A stretch of DNA of 64,000 nucleotides from Cohnella ginsengisoli (GCF_029525555.1 NZ_JAPDHZ010000002.1:161868-225867), one strand, 5' to 3'; counted from the first letter of the stretch, positions 36,769-46,481 are shown. The notes: a model not told the origin generated them from the sequence alone. Numbers and translations are program-made.

Positions 36769-37758
36769 TCATGAAGACCTGCGCATTTTTCCTCTTCGGC
36801 CCACGGTCAAATACCGGCGGAGCTCCCTGCACAGATGCAGCAGCGCCGCCCGGATCTCGAACTCCTCCCGCGTCGCGGGCAGCGGCATCGCCTTGAACTC
36901 CCGCTCCAGCGCGTCCAGCGCCCGTTCGGCCTTGCCCTCGTAAAATTCGGACCGCACGTCCTGGATCAGACGGTCGAGCAGCGACGCGATCGCTTCGGAC
37001 TGCGGCACGCTCGACGATACGAAGGCGATGTTCTCCATCATGAGCTGGATCATGTCGAGCTGCTCGCGCCGCATGGCGAAGTACGACAGCCACGGTTCGT
37101 CCTGCCGGCTGAGGCGGTTTTCCTGCGAACGCTTCGCCGCCTGCAAGCCTTCCTCGATCGCCGCCTCCGCCCGGAGCAGCTCGTCGCCGTTCCATACGGT
37201 CGCCGGATCGCGCAAAAATTTGGCCAATTCGCCCAGCGTTGCGACGAACATGTCCTCGGTCGTCTGCCGAAGCGACTCAAGCGACTTGCGCTGCTTCGGC
37301 ATGTACGCGAGGTTGAACGCCGTCGCCGACCCGAGTCCGATCGCGAGCAGCGCCAACTCCGTGCGGATCGTATGCCAAGAAACGACCTCGCTGTGGAACA
37401 GATGGAAGACGATGACCGCTCCGGTCACGATGCCTTCCTTCATCTTAAAGCGCGTGAGCAGCGGGAACGCGATCAGAATATAGAGCGCCAGCGTCCACAC
37501 GTAAAATCCGGCCAAGACGAACACCGCCGATGCGACGGCCAGTCCGATGAGGGAAGCCGCGAATCGTGCGTATACCGTCATGATGCCGCGCCAGCGGGTC
37601 GTATCGACGCCCAGGATGGCGAGGACGCCAGCCGCCTGCGGATTGTCCACATGCAGCAGCATCGCGATGTAGATCGCCGCTACCGTGGCGAGCGCCGTTT
37701 TCATGACGCGCAAGCCGACTAGGCGGTAAAGCGCGCGCGCCCCTTTCGTAACGTCCAT
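36769..37758 (-). CDS. Aromatic acid exporter family protein (YqjA/DUF939-like)
   Basis: A 329-residue membrane protein. Residues 1-145 hold about four to five transmembrane helices (TALATVAAIYIAMLL, SLIGLAVASAVFVLAGFYV, LALLAIGLGSATAFNLAY). The soluble C-terminal half is the ArAE_1_C helical domain. Related Bacillus proteins are YqjA and YgaE; the larger family includes AaeB efflux pumps. Export of aromatic acids is only a family-name inference. GGAGGAAATGGC precedes ATG 37758. It appears to be a single gene. Confidence 0.85.
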   Translation of the reverse strand: MDVTKGARALYRLVGLRVMKTALATVAAIYIAMLLHVDNPQAAGVLAILGVDTTRWRGIMTVYARFAASLIGLAVASAVFVLAGFYVWTLALYILIAFPLLTRFKMKEGIVTGAVIVFHLFHSEVVSWHTIRTELALLAIGLGSATAFNLAYMPKQRKSLESLRQTTEDMFVATLGELAKFLRDPATVWNGDELLRAEAAIEEGLQAAKRSQENRLSRQDEPWLSYFAMRREQLDMIQLMMENIAFVSSSVPQSEAIASLLDRLIQDVRSEFYEGKAERALDALEREFKAMPLPATREEFEIRAALLHLCRELRRYLTVGRRGKMRRSS

Positions 37759-37894
37759 GCCATTTCCTCCGATGTCGCGCGTATGCTTGTTTCCTCCATC
37801 GTACCCGTTTTTTTCGCATAAAAAACAGACCCTCCGCCCCCTTAAAGGACTTCAGGTCCGATTATTCGCGTCCGTTCGACGCGTCGGCGACGTA

Positions 37895-38677
37895 CTATTT
37901 TAATTGGTATTCGGGCTGGTAAGCCTTATATATGGGATTTTCCCCGCATACCATCAATCCCTGACCCCAGTTCACGTGAACGTCTTCGGTCGGCAGGTCC
38001 ATCGGATCGCGGTACTGGAACAGGACGTTGCGCCGATTGCGCGTACTGCGGTTCACGTCGGAACCGTGGATCGTCAAGTAATTGAAAAACAGCACGTCGC
38101 CCGCCGATGCCGGACATGGGGTCGCAGCGGATAATGGATATTCGCGATGATCCAGATAATAGCGGCCGACATGCGGCAGCAGCCCTTGTTTGTGGGAGCC
38201 CGGAATGACGCACAGACAGCCGTTCTCCATATCCGAATCGTCCAGATGGACGCTGGCCGCGAGCATCGTGTGGTCCGCATGCGGAAAATAAGGCGTGTCC
38301 TGATGCAGCGGGAAGGCGGCGCCTTTCTCGGGCGGCTTGACCAGCATCTTGCTGTGGTGAAGCTGAACGTTCGGACCGATCAGCTGCGACAACACGGACG
38401 TCATGTTCGGATGAATGGCTGCGCGGGTGAACGAGGCGTCGTGATAATGAACGTCGTGGAAGCCTTTGAGCACCAGCTTCTTCAGTTCCTCAGGCGGCAG
38501 ATAGTCGCCCTGCCAGGTTGCGTTGCCGTCGTACTTCGACTTGGCGGCACGATCGATAATGCCGTTCAGGGCACCTCGCATCTCTTCCACCTCCGCCGAC
38601 GAAAAGACGCCGCGGACGAGCAAGTACCCGTTATCCTTGTAAAATTGTACGTCTTCTGATTTAATCGGCTTATCCAC
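37895..38677 (-). CDS. Phytanoyl-CoA dioxygenase (PhyH) family protein
   Basis: A 260-residue non-haem Fe(II)/2-oxoglutarate oxygenase. The iron ligands are His and Asp in PLHQDTPYFPH and the distal His in LTIHGSDVNRS; the 2-oxoglutarate arginine is probably in NRSTRNRR. Paenibacillaceae carry many such proteins, often paired with AraC regulators and thought to act on small natural products or osmolytes. The gene is divergent from an AraC regulator at 38796, which probably controls it. Substrate cannot be deduced. Confidence 0.9.
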   Translation of the reverse strand: MDKPIKSEDVQFYKDNGYLLVRGVFSSAEVEEMRGALNGIIDRAAKSKYDGNATWQGDYLPPEELKKLVLKGFHDVHYHDASFTRAAIHPNMTSVLSQLIGPNVQLHHSKMLVKPPEKGAAFPLHQDTPYFPHADHTMLAASVHLDDSDMENGCLCVIPGSHKQGLLPHVGRYYLDHREYPLSAATPCPASAGDVLFFNYLTIHGSDVNRSTRNRRNVLFQYRDPMDLPTEDVHVNWGQGLMVCGENPIYKAYQPEYQLK

Positions 38678-38795
38678 TCGAAATTCCTCCTTTGGCGTAA
38701 ACGCTTAGAATGCGATCAGTATAGGGAATTATCGGCCGCCTGTATTTGCAAAAGCCGGACGTCCGTTTGCACAATCACGCCAAGAGGTGACTGCG

Positions 38796-39688
38796 TTGAC
38801 CGAAGAAAACTTCCTTTTCGTGACCCGGATCTTGAACGAGAACTACAGAAGATGCACCGGCGGGGACGGCTTCGACTTTCAAATTTACAACTGGGGACTC
38901 GCGTGGCAGCATTACGACAATCCCGTTCACCGGCATTCTTTTCATGAAATTTGCTATGTGCTGGAAGGCGATGGCGAATATGAGGACGACGAGATTACCT
39001 ACAAACTAGAAAACGGCTCCCTCTTCGCTTCGCTGCCCGGGCATTGGCACCAAATCCGCAGCCAAACCGGCCTGAAGCTGTTTTTTGTCGCCTTCGAGGT
39101 CGTCGCCGCAGCGGCGGCGCCCGAAGCCAAGCAGTATGAGGACGAGCTGCTTGGCAGCCCTTCGCCGGTCGTCGCGGATCCGGAAGGCGTGACCGCGCTG
39201 CTATGGCGAGCGCTGTACCGGCATGTTCTGAAGCATCAGGCTGACGGCGAGCCGCAAACGAACAGCTTGTGCGCGATGCTGCTTCGATCGTTTCAGGGAA
39301 CGTTCGGCGGCAGGACGGAACGCCCGCAACGAAGGCGAAGGCATCCTCCCGCTCCCGCACGCATCTCGTCCAGCTGGCTAAGCGCTATATACGCGACAAT
39401 CTCTCGGGCTCGCTGGGACTCGCGGAAGTGTCCGGCTACCTGAACATATCCGCGCGCCATTTATCCCGCATTTTCAAAGAAGAGCTCGGCCAATCGCTCG
39501 TGGACTACGTCACCCGGGAACGAATGCTCACCGCGGAAGGATTGCTCAAGACGACGCTCTTCAACGTCAAGGAAGTCGCGGACCTCACGGGTTATCAGTC
39601 CGTTCACTATTTCACGCGCGTATTTTCAGATCGCTTCGGCATGCCGCCCGCCGAGTATCGCAAGGCGACATTGCCTGTCGGCGAGTAA
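38796..39688 (+). CDS. AraC-family transcriptional regulator, frameshifted (-1)
   Basis: A restored 297-residue regulator. The N-terminal cupin-like sensor contains HRHSFHEICYVLEGDGEYE. The C-terminal double helix-turn-helix contains LGLAEVSGYLNISARHLSRIF and the signature DLTGYQSVHYFTRVFSDRFG (quoted at 20). The start is TTG 38796 with AGAGGTGA upstream; an in-frame GTG at 38787 is possible. The two halves lie in different frames, and a base is missing somewhere in about 39296-39340; the site is not in a homopolymer. It is divergent from the phyH gene, its likely target. Confidence 0.82.
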
Positions 39689-39711
39689 GTCCGCGCCTTG
39701 AGTCCTGCAAC

Positions 39712-39755
39712 GCAAAAAAGGGATGAACAGGATAACCCCGTTCATCCCTTTTTGC
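39712..39755. terminator. Bidirectional terminator after araC and M32 genes
   Basis: AAAAAAGGGATGAAC and GTTCATCCCTTTTT form a 13-14 base stem with an 11-base loop, flanked by A and T runs for both converging genes. Confidence 0.88.
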
Positions 39756-39767
39756 GCATACCGATGA

Positions 39768-41297
39768 TCAACCAAGCCGGTAGATCGCTTTATATTTCTC
39801 TTCCAGGTAGTCGCACAGATAATCCGATCGCAGCGGCTCCCCGGTGATCCGCTCGATGATCTCCCCCGGCTCGAGCATCTTGCCGTGGCGGTACACCTTC
39901 TCGGTGAGCCACTCCTTGAGCGGCAGCAGGCGTCCTGCTGCGATATCCTCGAAAAGCGTCGGCAGCTCGCGCTCCGCCGTCTTCAGCATTTGCGCCGCAT
40001 ACATGTTGCCGAGCGAATACGAAGGGAAGTAGCCGAACATGCCGCCCGACCAGTGGACGTCCTGAAGGACGCCTTCGCCCGCGTTCGAAGGCTCGATGCC
40101 GAGCGCTTCCTTGTACTTGGCGTTCCATACTTCTTCGAGCCGTTCGGGTTCAAGGTCCTCATTGAACAGCATCTTCTCGATCTCGTAACGGATCATGATA
40201 TGGAGGTTGTAAGTCAGTTCGTCCGCCTCGATGCGGATCAGCGAAGGCTCGACGACGTTGATGCCGCGGTAGAACGCCTCTGCTTCGATGCCTTCGAGCT
40301 GCGCGGGGAACTCCTTCTTGAGCTCCGGCAAATAACGCTCCCAAAATCCGCGGCTGCGTCCGATCATATTTTCCCACAAGCGCGATTGCGATTCATGTAT
40401 GCCCATGGACGTGCCGCCGCACAGCGGCGTGCCGTTCAGCTTGGGATCGACGTTTTGCTCGTACAAGGCATGCCCGCACTCGTGGATCGTGCCGAACAGC
40501 GCGCTCGTCAGATCGTCCTCCAGATATCGCGTCGTGATCCGAACGTCGCCGGTGCTTAGGCCGGTCGCGAACGGATGCACGCTCTCGTCTAGCCTGCCCG
40601 CTTCGAAGTCGTAGCCCATCTGTCCGAGCGTATAGAGGCTGAAGCGCTTTTGCGCGGCCTTGTCGAACTTGCCCTGCAAAAATGCCGTATCCGGCTTGTC
40701 TCCGCGCTGCGCGATGTCCGCCGCGAGCGGCACGAGCCGATGGCGAAGCTCGCCGAACAGGCGGTCCAGGTCCGCCGTCGTCGTCCCCGGCTCATACATG
40801 TCCAGCAGCGTGTCGTACGGCGTTCCCTTCACGCCCCAGAGCGCGATAAAGCGGCGGTTATAGTCGATGATTTGCTTCAAATAGGGAAGGAAGCCTTTAA
40901 AGTCGCTTTTAGCCTTGGCTTCTTCCCATTCCGTCTCTGCCTGGGAAGTGAGCACGACGTATTCGCGGTAAAGCTCCGGCGGAATTTTCAGGTTCCGCTC
41001 ATACTCCTTGCGCGTCTCTTTGATCAGCTTGCGGTCGACGTCGGTCAGTTCGCCGTCCGCGCCAGCCCCGTCCAGCTCGTCCAGCAATTCGCCCATCTCC
41101 GCGGACGTGGACAGCCTGAACATCTCCGAGGAAAGCGTACCGACGGCCTCAGAGCGCTGGGCGATGCCCTTACGCGGCGCCCCTGTCCGCATGTCCCAAT
41201 AGACGACGCCGAGCAGCTCCTCGTAATGCTTGATCTGGGTCGTCAGCGCACGAAACCGGACGATCGCCGAATCCTTCGTTGCGGCATTTTCGCTCAT
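39768..41297 (-). CDS. M32 family carboxypeptidase (Taq type)
   Basis: A 509-residue zinc metallocarboxypeptidase. The HExxH zinc motif is HECGHALYE; DVRITTRYLEDDL, GIHESQSRLWENMIGRS and GGMFGYFPSYSLGNMYAAQ are family signatures. It would remove C-terminal residues from peptides in the cytosol. ATG 41297 is preceded by AAGGGATGAG; the longer open frame reaches into the divergent promoter region. Single gene, terminated by the hairpin shared with araC. Confidence 0.95.
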   Translation of the reverse strand: MSENAATKDSAIVRFRALTTQIKHYEELLGVVYWDMRTGAPRKGIAQRSEAVGTLSSEMFRLSTSAEMGELLDELDGAGADGELTDVDRKLIKETRKEYERNLKIPPELYREYVVLTSQAETEWEEAKAKSDFKGFLPYLKQIIDYNRRFIALWGVKGTPYDTLLDMYEPGTTTADLDRLFGELRHRLVPLAADIAQRGDKPDTAFLQGKFDKAAQKRFSLYTLGQMGYDFEAGRLDESVHPFATGLSTGDVRITTRYLEDDLTSALFGTIHECGHALYEQNVDPKLNGTPLCGGTSMGIHESQSRLWENMIGRSRGFWERYLPELKKEFPAQLEGIEAEAFYRGINVVEPSLIRIEADELTYNLHIMIRYEIEKMLFNEDLEPERLEEVWNAKYKEALGIEPSNAGEGVLQDVHWSGGMFGYFPSYSLGNMYAAQMLKTAERELPTLFEDIAAGRLLPLKEWLTEKVYRHGKMLEPGEIIERITGEPLRSDYLCDYLEEKYKAIYRLG

Positions 41298-41413
41298 TCC
41301 GATCTCATCCCTTCCATTTCCAATTAAATAGCAGACCCCCTTGATCATACCTGCCGCGATCTCTATAATCAACATAACGGTCTTATGACGCTAGCCGAAA
41401 GGAGCGAAGAGCG

Positions 41414-41761
41414 ATGAGAATCGAATGGACGATCGAGGCGGCCGCCGCGCTGCAAGCGAAGTTCGACCCGCCGGTCCGCGTCTGGAAGCTGGTATCGGAC
41501 AACGAAGGCTGCGGCTGCGCCGTGAACGGCGTGCCGTTTTTATGGGCGGTCGACGAGCCGGCCCCCGGCGACCTTCGCGCGGACGGCGAGCCGATCGAGC
41601 TATGGTACGAGCCGCGTCACGCGGTTTATTTCGACGATGTTCTGCGCATCTCCTACGACGGCGCGAACCGCAGCTTCAAGCTGTCGAGCGACGGCCAGAT
41701 TTACACGAATTCGCTGGGCACCGTCGACCTGAGAACTTCCGCAAGCACTCATACTCGCTGA
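41414..41761 (+). CDS. HesB-like iron-sulfur cluster biosynthesis family protein (YqkB-like)
   Basis: A 115-residue member of the HesB-like family, resembling Bacillus YqkB. Segments include MRIEWTIEAAAAL, KLVSDNEGCGCAVNGVPFLW and YDGANRSFKLSSDGQIYTN. Only the cysteines in GCGC are present, unlike canonical A-type scaffolds, which have three, so a true scaffold role is doubtful. It is 15 bases upstream of the carbonic anhydrase gene and probably co-transcribed. Confidence 0.8.
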   Translation: MRIEWTIEAAAALQAKFDPPVRVWKLVSDNEGCGCAVNGVPFLWAVDEPAPGDLRADGEPIELWYEPRHAVYFDDVLRISYDGANRSFKLSSDGQIYTNSLGTVDLRTSASTHTR

Positions 41762-41776
41762 TAGGAGCCACTCAAG

Positions 41777-42376
41777 ATGACCAAATTGGATGAAGTACTT
41801 AGCTACAACCGTGAGTTCGTCGCCAACAACGAATACGAAAAGTACACCAACAACAACGCGCCGGACCGGCGTCTCGTCGTCGTCACGTGCATGGATACGC
41901 GACTGACGGAGCTGCTCCCGAAGGCGCTCAACATTCGCAACGGCGACGCCAAGATCATTAAAAACGCGGGCGCCATCATCACCGCGCCGTTCGGCAACAT
42001 CATGCGCAGCGTCATCGTCGCGCTCTACGAGCTCAAGGGCGACGAAGTCATGATCATCGGCCACAAGGACTGCGGCATGACGGGCATCGATCCGAAAGTC
42101 GTCGTCGGCCATATGATGAAGCGCGGCATCCGCCAGGACACGATTCGCATGCTCCACAACTCCGGCGTCGACTTTACCCGCTGGCTGACCGGCTTCGAAA
42201 ACGTCAAAAGCAGCGTGGAAAATAGCGTCGAAATCGTCCGCAACCATCCGCTTCTGCCGCCCGGCACACCGGTCCACGGCCTGATCATCGACCCGGTAAC
42301 TGGCGAACTCGAGCTTGTTACGGACGGTTATGCCTATCTGTCGGCACAGACCGATGCAAGCTCGCTGCTCGACTAA
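41777..42376 (+). CDS. Beta-carbonic anhydrase
   Basis: A 199-residue beta-class carbonic anhydrase. Zinc ligands are Cys and Asp in VVTCMDTRLTELLP and His and Cys in IIGHKDCGMTG. It interconverts CO2 and bicarbonate in the cytosol. The nearest Bacillus relative is of the YtiB/YvdA type. A ribosome binding site (AGGAG) sits just before ATG 41777. Its stop overlaps the end of the converging DUF309 gene by four bases. Confidence 0.93.
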   Translation: MTKLDEVLSYNREFVANNEYEKYTNNNAPDRRLVVVTCMDTRLTELLPKALNIRNGDAKIIKNAGAIITAPFGNIMRSVIVALYELKGDEVMIIGHKDCGMTGIDPKVVVGHMMKRGIRQDTIRMLHNSGVDFTRWLTGFENVKSSVENSVEIVRNHPLLPPGTPVHGLIIDPVTGELELVTDGYAYLSAQTDASSLLD

Positions 42377-42927
42377 TCGGTCATTTCGGAACTCCGTTCC
42401 TTTTGCCGGCTGCGGATCGAGACTTCTCTCGCCACAACGACTTCCGTCCGGTCTCTAACGAGATGACGGTGAACGACATTCGCATCCGCAGTCACTCCCG
42501 GGGACAACCATATGGCGCCGAGCGTCTCGGTCTTGCGTACGGCAGCCTCCAGCAGCGCGGGGTCCGCGATCGGGAGATTGAAATCGTCGTAGACGACGCA
42601 GTCCGCGTCGATCCAGCGATCCCTTCGCTGTCCCAGCATCCGCTTGAGCTGCCGGCCGTCCAGGCCAAGCTCGTCCATGCGGTCCGGCTCGATCTCCGAA
42701 TCGGCCTTCGCGAGCAGCTTCAGGGCTCCGCTGCCGTTGCCCCTGCGCGCATGGTACTGCATCACGGCGATTCGGATTAACACCAGCCAGCTGCCTTCAT
42801 AGGCGGCTTCTTTTTTTTCCTTCCAATATTCCTCCATGATCTCGTGACACTCGAAGTAATCGCGGGTGCCGTGATATTGTGCCAAATAATGTACGAACGG
42901 TTCGGGAATCGGGAATAATGACATCAT
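42373..42927 (-). CDS. DUF309 domain protein (YpuF-like)
   Basis: A 184-residue protein. The N-terminal two-thirds is the DUF309 helical domain with the conserved metal-like motif YFECHEIMEEYWK and LVLIRIAVMQYHARRGN. The last 60 residues (ending SRQKERSSEMTD) are variable. Function is unknown. Two adjacent ATG codons (42927, 42924) follow AAGGAG. Convergent with carbonic anhydrase and divergent from the membrane protein at 43066. Confidence 0.85.
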   Translation of the reverse strand: MMSLFPIPEPFVHYLAQYHGTRDYFECHEIMEEYWKEKKEAAYEGSWLVLIRIAVMQYHARRGNGSGALKLLAKADSEIEPDRMDELGLDGRQLKRMLGQRRDRWIDADCVVYDDFNLPIADPALLEAAVRKTETLGAIWLSPGVTADANVVHRHLVRDRTEVVVAREVSIRSRQKERSSEMTD

Positions 42928-43065
42928 GGCGATTGCGCGCTCCTTCCTTCCATTCGGCTTCCGTCAGCAACAAGCATACGAAAAAAAGCAGAAAAATGAA
43001 ACCGCGCACGATTTTCGCCGTATTACCGAACGCATCTCATATACACAGGAGGAATCGCAGCGTAT

Positions 43066-43509
43066 GTGGAAAAAATGTTGCTCGTGTTCACGCTGTTCGC
43101 CTTCACGGCGGCCGTCGTCATTCCGGCCGACGCAGCGGACGCCGCGCGCAAGGGGTTCAGCTCCAGCAAGCGTTCTTACACCAAGACGCCGGCCAAGGCG
43201 CAGGACAACGTATCCAGCAGCACGAACAAAAGTCCCGGAACGACGGCGGGGGCCGGCGCGACGACGCCTAAGCGCGGATTTACGAGCGGAGGCAGCTTCA
43301 TGAAAGGCCTCATGATCGGCGGCATCGCCGGCATGCTGTTCGGCGGCATGTTCGGCGGCATGGGCTTCTTCGGAGACATCCTGGGCCTGCTCGTCAATCT
43401 GGCCGCCCTCTTCTTCGTCGTCGTCCTGATCATGGGCATCGTGAATTCCTTGCGCCGTCGCAGACAGCATCAGCCGCAAGGTCCGAACGATTCCCATCGC
43501 CGCTGGTAA
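43066..43509 (+). CDS. Gly/Met-rich secreted membrane protein (Tim44-like/YtpI-type unknown)
   Basis: A 147-residue protein. A signal peptide (MLLVFTLFAFTAAVVIPADA) is followed by a Ser/Thr/Lys-rich stretch, a very glycine- and methionine-rich hydrophobic hairpin (GLMIGGIAGMLFGGMFGGMG, residues about 85-105), a second helix (GLLVNLAALFFVVVLIMGIV) and a basic tail. I do not recognise a specific function; the Gly-rich helix followed by a helix resembles the membrane part of Tim44-like proteins without the soluble domain. The start is GTG 43066 (AGGAGG 13 bases upstream); an ATG at 43064 is in another frame. Followed after six bases by the YxcD gene. Confidence 0.72.
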   Translation: MEKMLLVFTLFAFTAAVVIPADAADAARKGFSSSKRSYTKTPAKAQDNVSSSTNKSPGTTAGAGATTPKRGFTSGGSFMKGLMIGGIAGMLFGGMFGGMGFFGDILGLLVNLAALFFVVVLIMGIVNSLRRRRQHQPQGPNDSHRRW

Positions 43510-43515
43510 TCCGCT

Positions 43516-43806
43516 ATGCGGCTAACGACGGACGAGATCGTAAACGCCGTATGCCTGCATACGTCGGAGCGGCAGCAGATACCCGTCACTTCCGTTGAAG
43601 TCGAGCTCTCGTGGGACGAAGAGCAAGGCTTCACGGCGGAAGTGTGGGTCGAAGGGCGCAGCCGCTACCTGGTCGAAGCTAATCTCAAGGAATCGATCGT
43701 TCGATATATGCTGACCGAGTACGGACGCCGCGTCTATCCCTCGTCCATCACGATGGTGGCGGACGAAGCGCTTGAAGAAATTTTCGCGGACGTCATCGAA
43801 GAATAG
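43516..43806 (+). CDS. yxcD: YxcD family protein (DUF2653)
   Basis: A 96-residue cytosolic protein matching Bacillus YxcD. The N-terminus is RLTTDEIVNAVCLHTSERQQ, with VEVELSWDEEQGFTAEVWVE in the middle and an acidic C-terminus. Function is unknown. It starts six bases after the glycine-rich membrane protein, so the two form a small operon ending at a strong hairpin. Confidence 0.85.
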   Translation: MRLTTDEIVNAVCLHTSERQQIPVTSVEVELSWDEEQGFTAEVWVEGRSRYLVEANLKESIVRYMLTEYGRRVYPSSITMVADEALEEIFADVIEE

Positions 43807-43817
43807 CGGGTTATACA

Positions 43818-43852
43818 AGAAGGGCAGGCGGTCGTAGACCGCCTGCCCTTCT
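43818..43852. terminator. Terminator after yxcD and the GGDEF/EAL gene
   Basis: A perfect 16-base stem (AGAAGGGCAGGCGGTC / GACCGCCTGCCCTTCT) with a GTA loop lies between two converging genes. The T tract is weak on both sides. Confidence 0.7.
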
Positions 43853-43862
43853 GTCGTTTGCT

Positions 43863-46310
43863 TCAAGCCCTCAGCTTGCCTTCGCGCAGCGGCTCGAAAA
43901 AGCTCCGCTCGATCTCGCCAGCCGGAATCGGCTTGCTGAAGTAGTAGCCTTGAATCTCTCTGCAGGACTGTTCGCGCAGGATGTCGAGCTGCTCCTTCGT
44001 CTCGATCCCCTCGGCAATGATGTCCAGCTTCAAATGCTCGGCCATCGAGATGATCGTCGCGACGATCGCCCGATCGCTCTCGCTCACCGTAATATCCCGT
44101 ATGAAGGAACGGTCGATCTTAAGCTTGTGGATCGGAAAATGCTTCAGGTAGCTGAGCGAGCTGTAGCCCGTCCCGAAATCGTCCAGGCTGATGCGTACGC
44201 CGAGCGCGCTGAGCCGGTTCAGGATCGCCGTCGACACCTCCACGTCCATCATCATGCTCTCGGTAATTTCCAGGTCGAGATAATGCGGCTCTAGTCCGGA
44301 CTCCGACAAGATGTTCGCAATGTGCTCGTCCAAGTTGGACTGATAAAATTGCTGCGAGGACAGATTGACGGATACCGGCACGAGCGGCCCTCCCGCCAGG
44401 TGCCACTCGCGCATCTGGCGGCAAGCCTCGCGCAGCACCCAATCCCCAAGCGGTCCGACGAGCGCGATCTCCTCCGCGAGCGGAATGAACACGCCCGGAG
44501 AGATCATGCCTTTGCGGGGATGGTTCCAGCGTACGAGCGCCTCCACGCCGATCATCACGCCGTCCGAAGAACGTACCTGCGGCTGGTAAAAGAGCTCGAG
44601 CTCGTTGCGAGGCAGCGCCTGCCTGAAGTCGCGTTCGAGCTCGAGCTTCTCGGCCAGCTTGTCGTTCAGCTCGGGCTGGTAAAAGCGATATCCGTTTTTC
44701 CCCTGCTTTTTGATCTCGTACATCGCCAGGTCCGCGTGCCGCAGCAGCTGGTCGGGCTGTTCGCCGTGCTCCGGGCATACGGCGATGCCGATGCTGGCCG
44801 TCACGTAGTAGTCCTGGTGATGCAGCGGGTAGGGCCGCTGGATCTGAAGCACGATCTCTTCGGCAAGCGAGGACAGCTCTTCCCTGCTGCAAGCATCCAT
44901 CACGAGGATCGCGAACTCGTCTCCGCCAAGCCGCGCGAGCTCCGCGCCGCTGCCCGCTAACGCAAGCGCGATCCGCTCCGACACGTCCTTCAGGAACTGG
45001 TCGCCGTACTGATGACCGAGCGAATCGTTGATCAGCTTGAACCGGTCGATATCGAGCACCATGACGGCGAAGCAGCTGCGATTCCTGCCCAGCTCGGACG
45101 CGGTCTCGGCCAATCGCTCCTGCCACATGCGGCGGTTCGGCAAGCCCGTCAGATCGTCCTCGTACGCCATTTTGCGAATATGCTCTTCTTTCGATTTGTC
45201 CTCCGTAACGTCCCGCAGCTTCATATACATGCCGACGGCTCCGTCGCCGGAGCGAACGGTCGCGATCGATACTTTCAGGCTCAACCTTTCTCCCTTGGCG
45301 TTGACGACGGTCGACTCGTACTGCTGGCGCTTGCCGTCTTTGGCCAAAGCGAGAATGTTTTCCAGCTCGTCGGTACGTTCGGAAACCGCGACGCGCAGAA
45401 GCTCCTCAAGCGGCATGCCGAGCAGCGCGGACTGCTCCACGCCGACGATTCGTTCAGCAGAAGGATTCAGGCCCGTGATTTTCCTATCGAGGCTGAGCGT
45501 GATGATCCCGTCGGTCATGCTGTCGTAGATCGCTTTGTACCAATTTTGGCTCTCTTCGATCCGCAGCTGCTTGGCGGCGAACCGCTTGGCGATGACGATG
45601 CCTGCGAGCGACAAGCCGAGCGTCAGGAGCGTGCCGATAACGACGCCATATGCCATCATCCGCTGGTTGGAAAACATGTCCATGCTGCCATGCATCATCG
45701 AATGGTCCATTTCGAAGGCGGCCGCGCTCATGCCCGTATAGTGCATGCCGGCGACCGCTGCGCCCATGATCAGCCCGCTCGCCAGCTTCTTGCGAATCGC
45801 GTATCGCTTCTGCTGGCGATGATAGACGAACGCGAGCCATAGCGCGGCGACTGAGGCAAGAAGCGCGATGACGACCGACAGCGTCACGATCGCCGGCGAA
45901 TAGACGATTTGCATCTTCATGGCGTCCATGCCGGTATAGTGCATCGCGCAGATGCCGGAGGCGAGAAAAACGCCCGCCAGCAAGAGACGGCGATATCCCA
46001 AACGGGGCTTGGCCGCCAGGTTAAGCGCGACGAAGCAGCCTGCGATCGCGGCTGCGGCGGATATGAATACGAGCGTGCCGTCATACTTGACGGTCATCGG
46101 CAGGCGCAGGGCCAGCATCCCGACGAAGTGCATCGACCAGATGCCCATGCCCATGATCGCCGAGCTGAAGCCGATCCATAGCGTTCTGTAGCCTGAACTC
46201 GCCTTGCCGATGCGGCCGGCGAGATCTAGCGTCGTATACGAGGCGAGCACGGCGATCAAATAGGAGAGCAAGACGAGAGAGAGATCGTATGATCCGTGCG
46301 TATGCGTCAT
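43863..46310 (-). CDS. MHYT-PAS-GGDEF-EAL cyclic-di-GMP signalling protein
   Basis: An 815-residue membrane protein. The seven-helix MHYT sensor contains WSMHFVGM, CAMHYTGM and AGMHYTGM (proposed to bind copper and sense O2, CO or NO). Then come a PAS domain (about residues 255-375), GGDEF with intact RLGGDEFA, and EAL with VEALVRW, DDFGTGYSS and AEGIETKEQ. Both cyclase and phosphodiesterase signatures are complete, so it may be bifunctional. The I-site upstream of GGDEF (RxxD) is not obvious. A methionine/histidine-rich loop (DHSMMHGSMDMF) suggests metal. Single-gene unit. Confidence 0.93.
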   Translation of the reverse strand: MTHTHGSYDLSLVLLSYLIAVLASYTTLDLAGRIGKASSGYRTLWIGFSSAIMGMGIWSMHFVGMLALRLPMTVKYDGTLVFISAAAAIAGCFVALNLAAKPRLGYRRLLLAGVFLASGICAMHYTGMDAMKMQIVYSPAIVTLSVVIALLASVAALWLAFVYHRQQKRYAIRKKLASGLIMGAAVAGMHYTGMSAAAFEMDHSMMHGSMDMFSNQRMMAYGVVIGTLLTLGLSLAGIVIAKRFAAKQLRIEESQNWYKAIYDSMTDGIITLSLDRKITGLNPSAERIVGVEQSALLGMPLEELLRVAVSERTDELENILALAKDGKRQQYESTVVNAKGERLSLKVSIATVRSGDGAVGMYMKLRDVTEDKSKEEHIRKMAYEDDLTGLPNRRMWQERLAETASELGRNRSCFAVMVLDIDRFKLINDSLGHQYGDQFLKDVSERIALALAGSGAELARLGGDEFAILVMDACSREELSSLAEEIVLQIQRPYPLHHQDYYVTASIGIAVCPEHGEQPDQLLRHADLAMYEIKKQGKNGYRFYQPELNDKLAEKLELERDFRQALPRNELELFYQPQVRSSDGVMIGVEALVRWNHPRKGMISPGVFIPLAEEIALVGPLGDWVLREACRQMREWHLAGGPLVPVSVNLSSQQFYQSNLDEHIANILSESGLEPHYLDLEITESMMMDVEVSTAILNRLSALGVRISLDDFGTGYSSLSYLKHFPIHKLKIDRSFIRDITVSESDRAIVATIISMAEHLKLDIIAEGIETKEQLDILREQSCREIQGYYFSKPIPAGEIERSFFEPLREGKLRA

Positions 46311-46481
46311 GTTGGTGGCCTCCCTGCCAAATCTTGCGCTGCGAAAAATGAGCCGCGCTTTTACCCATTATACGTGGATTCGAAGCATAGTACACCCAAT
46401 TCTTGGCGCAATTCATCATAATTCATCGATATTTGTCGATCAAGTGTTCCGTTTTATACTTTTAATCCGAAATGAATCGCG

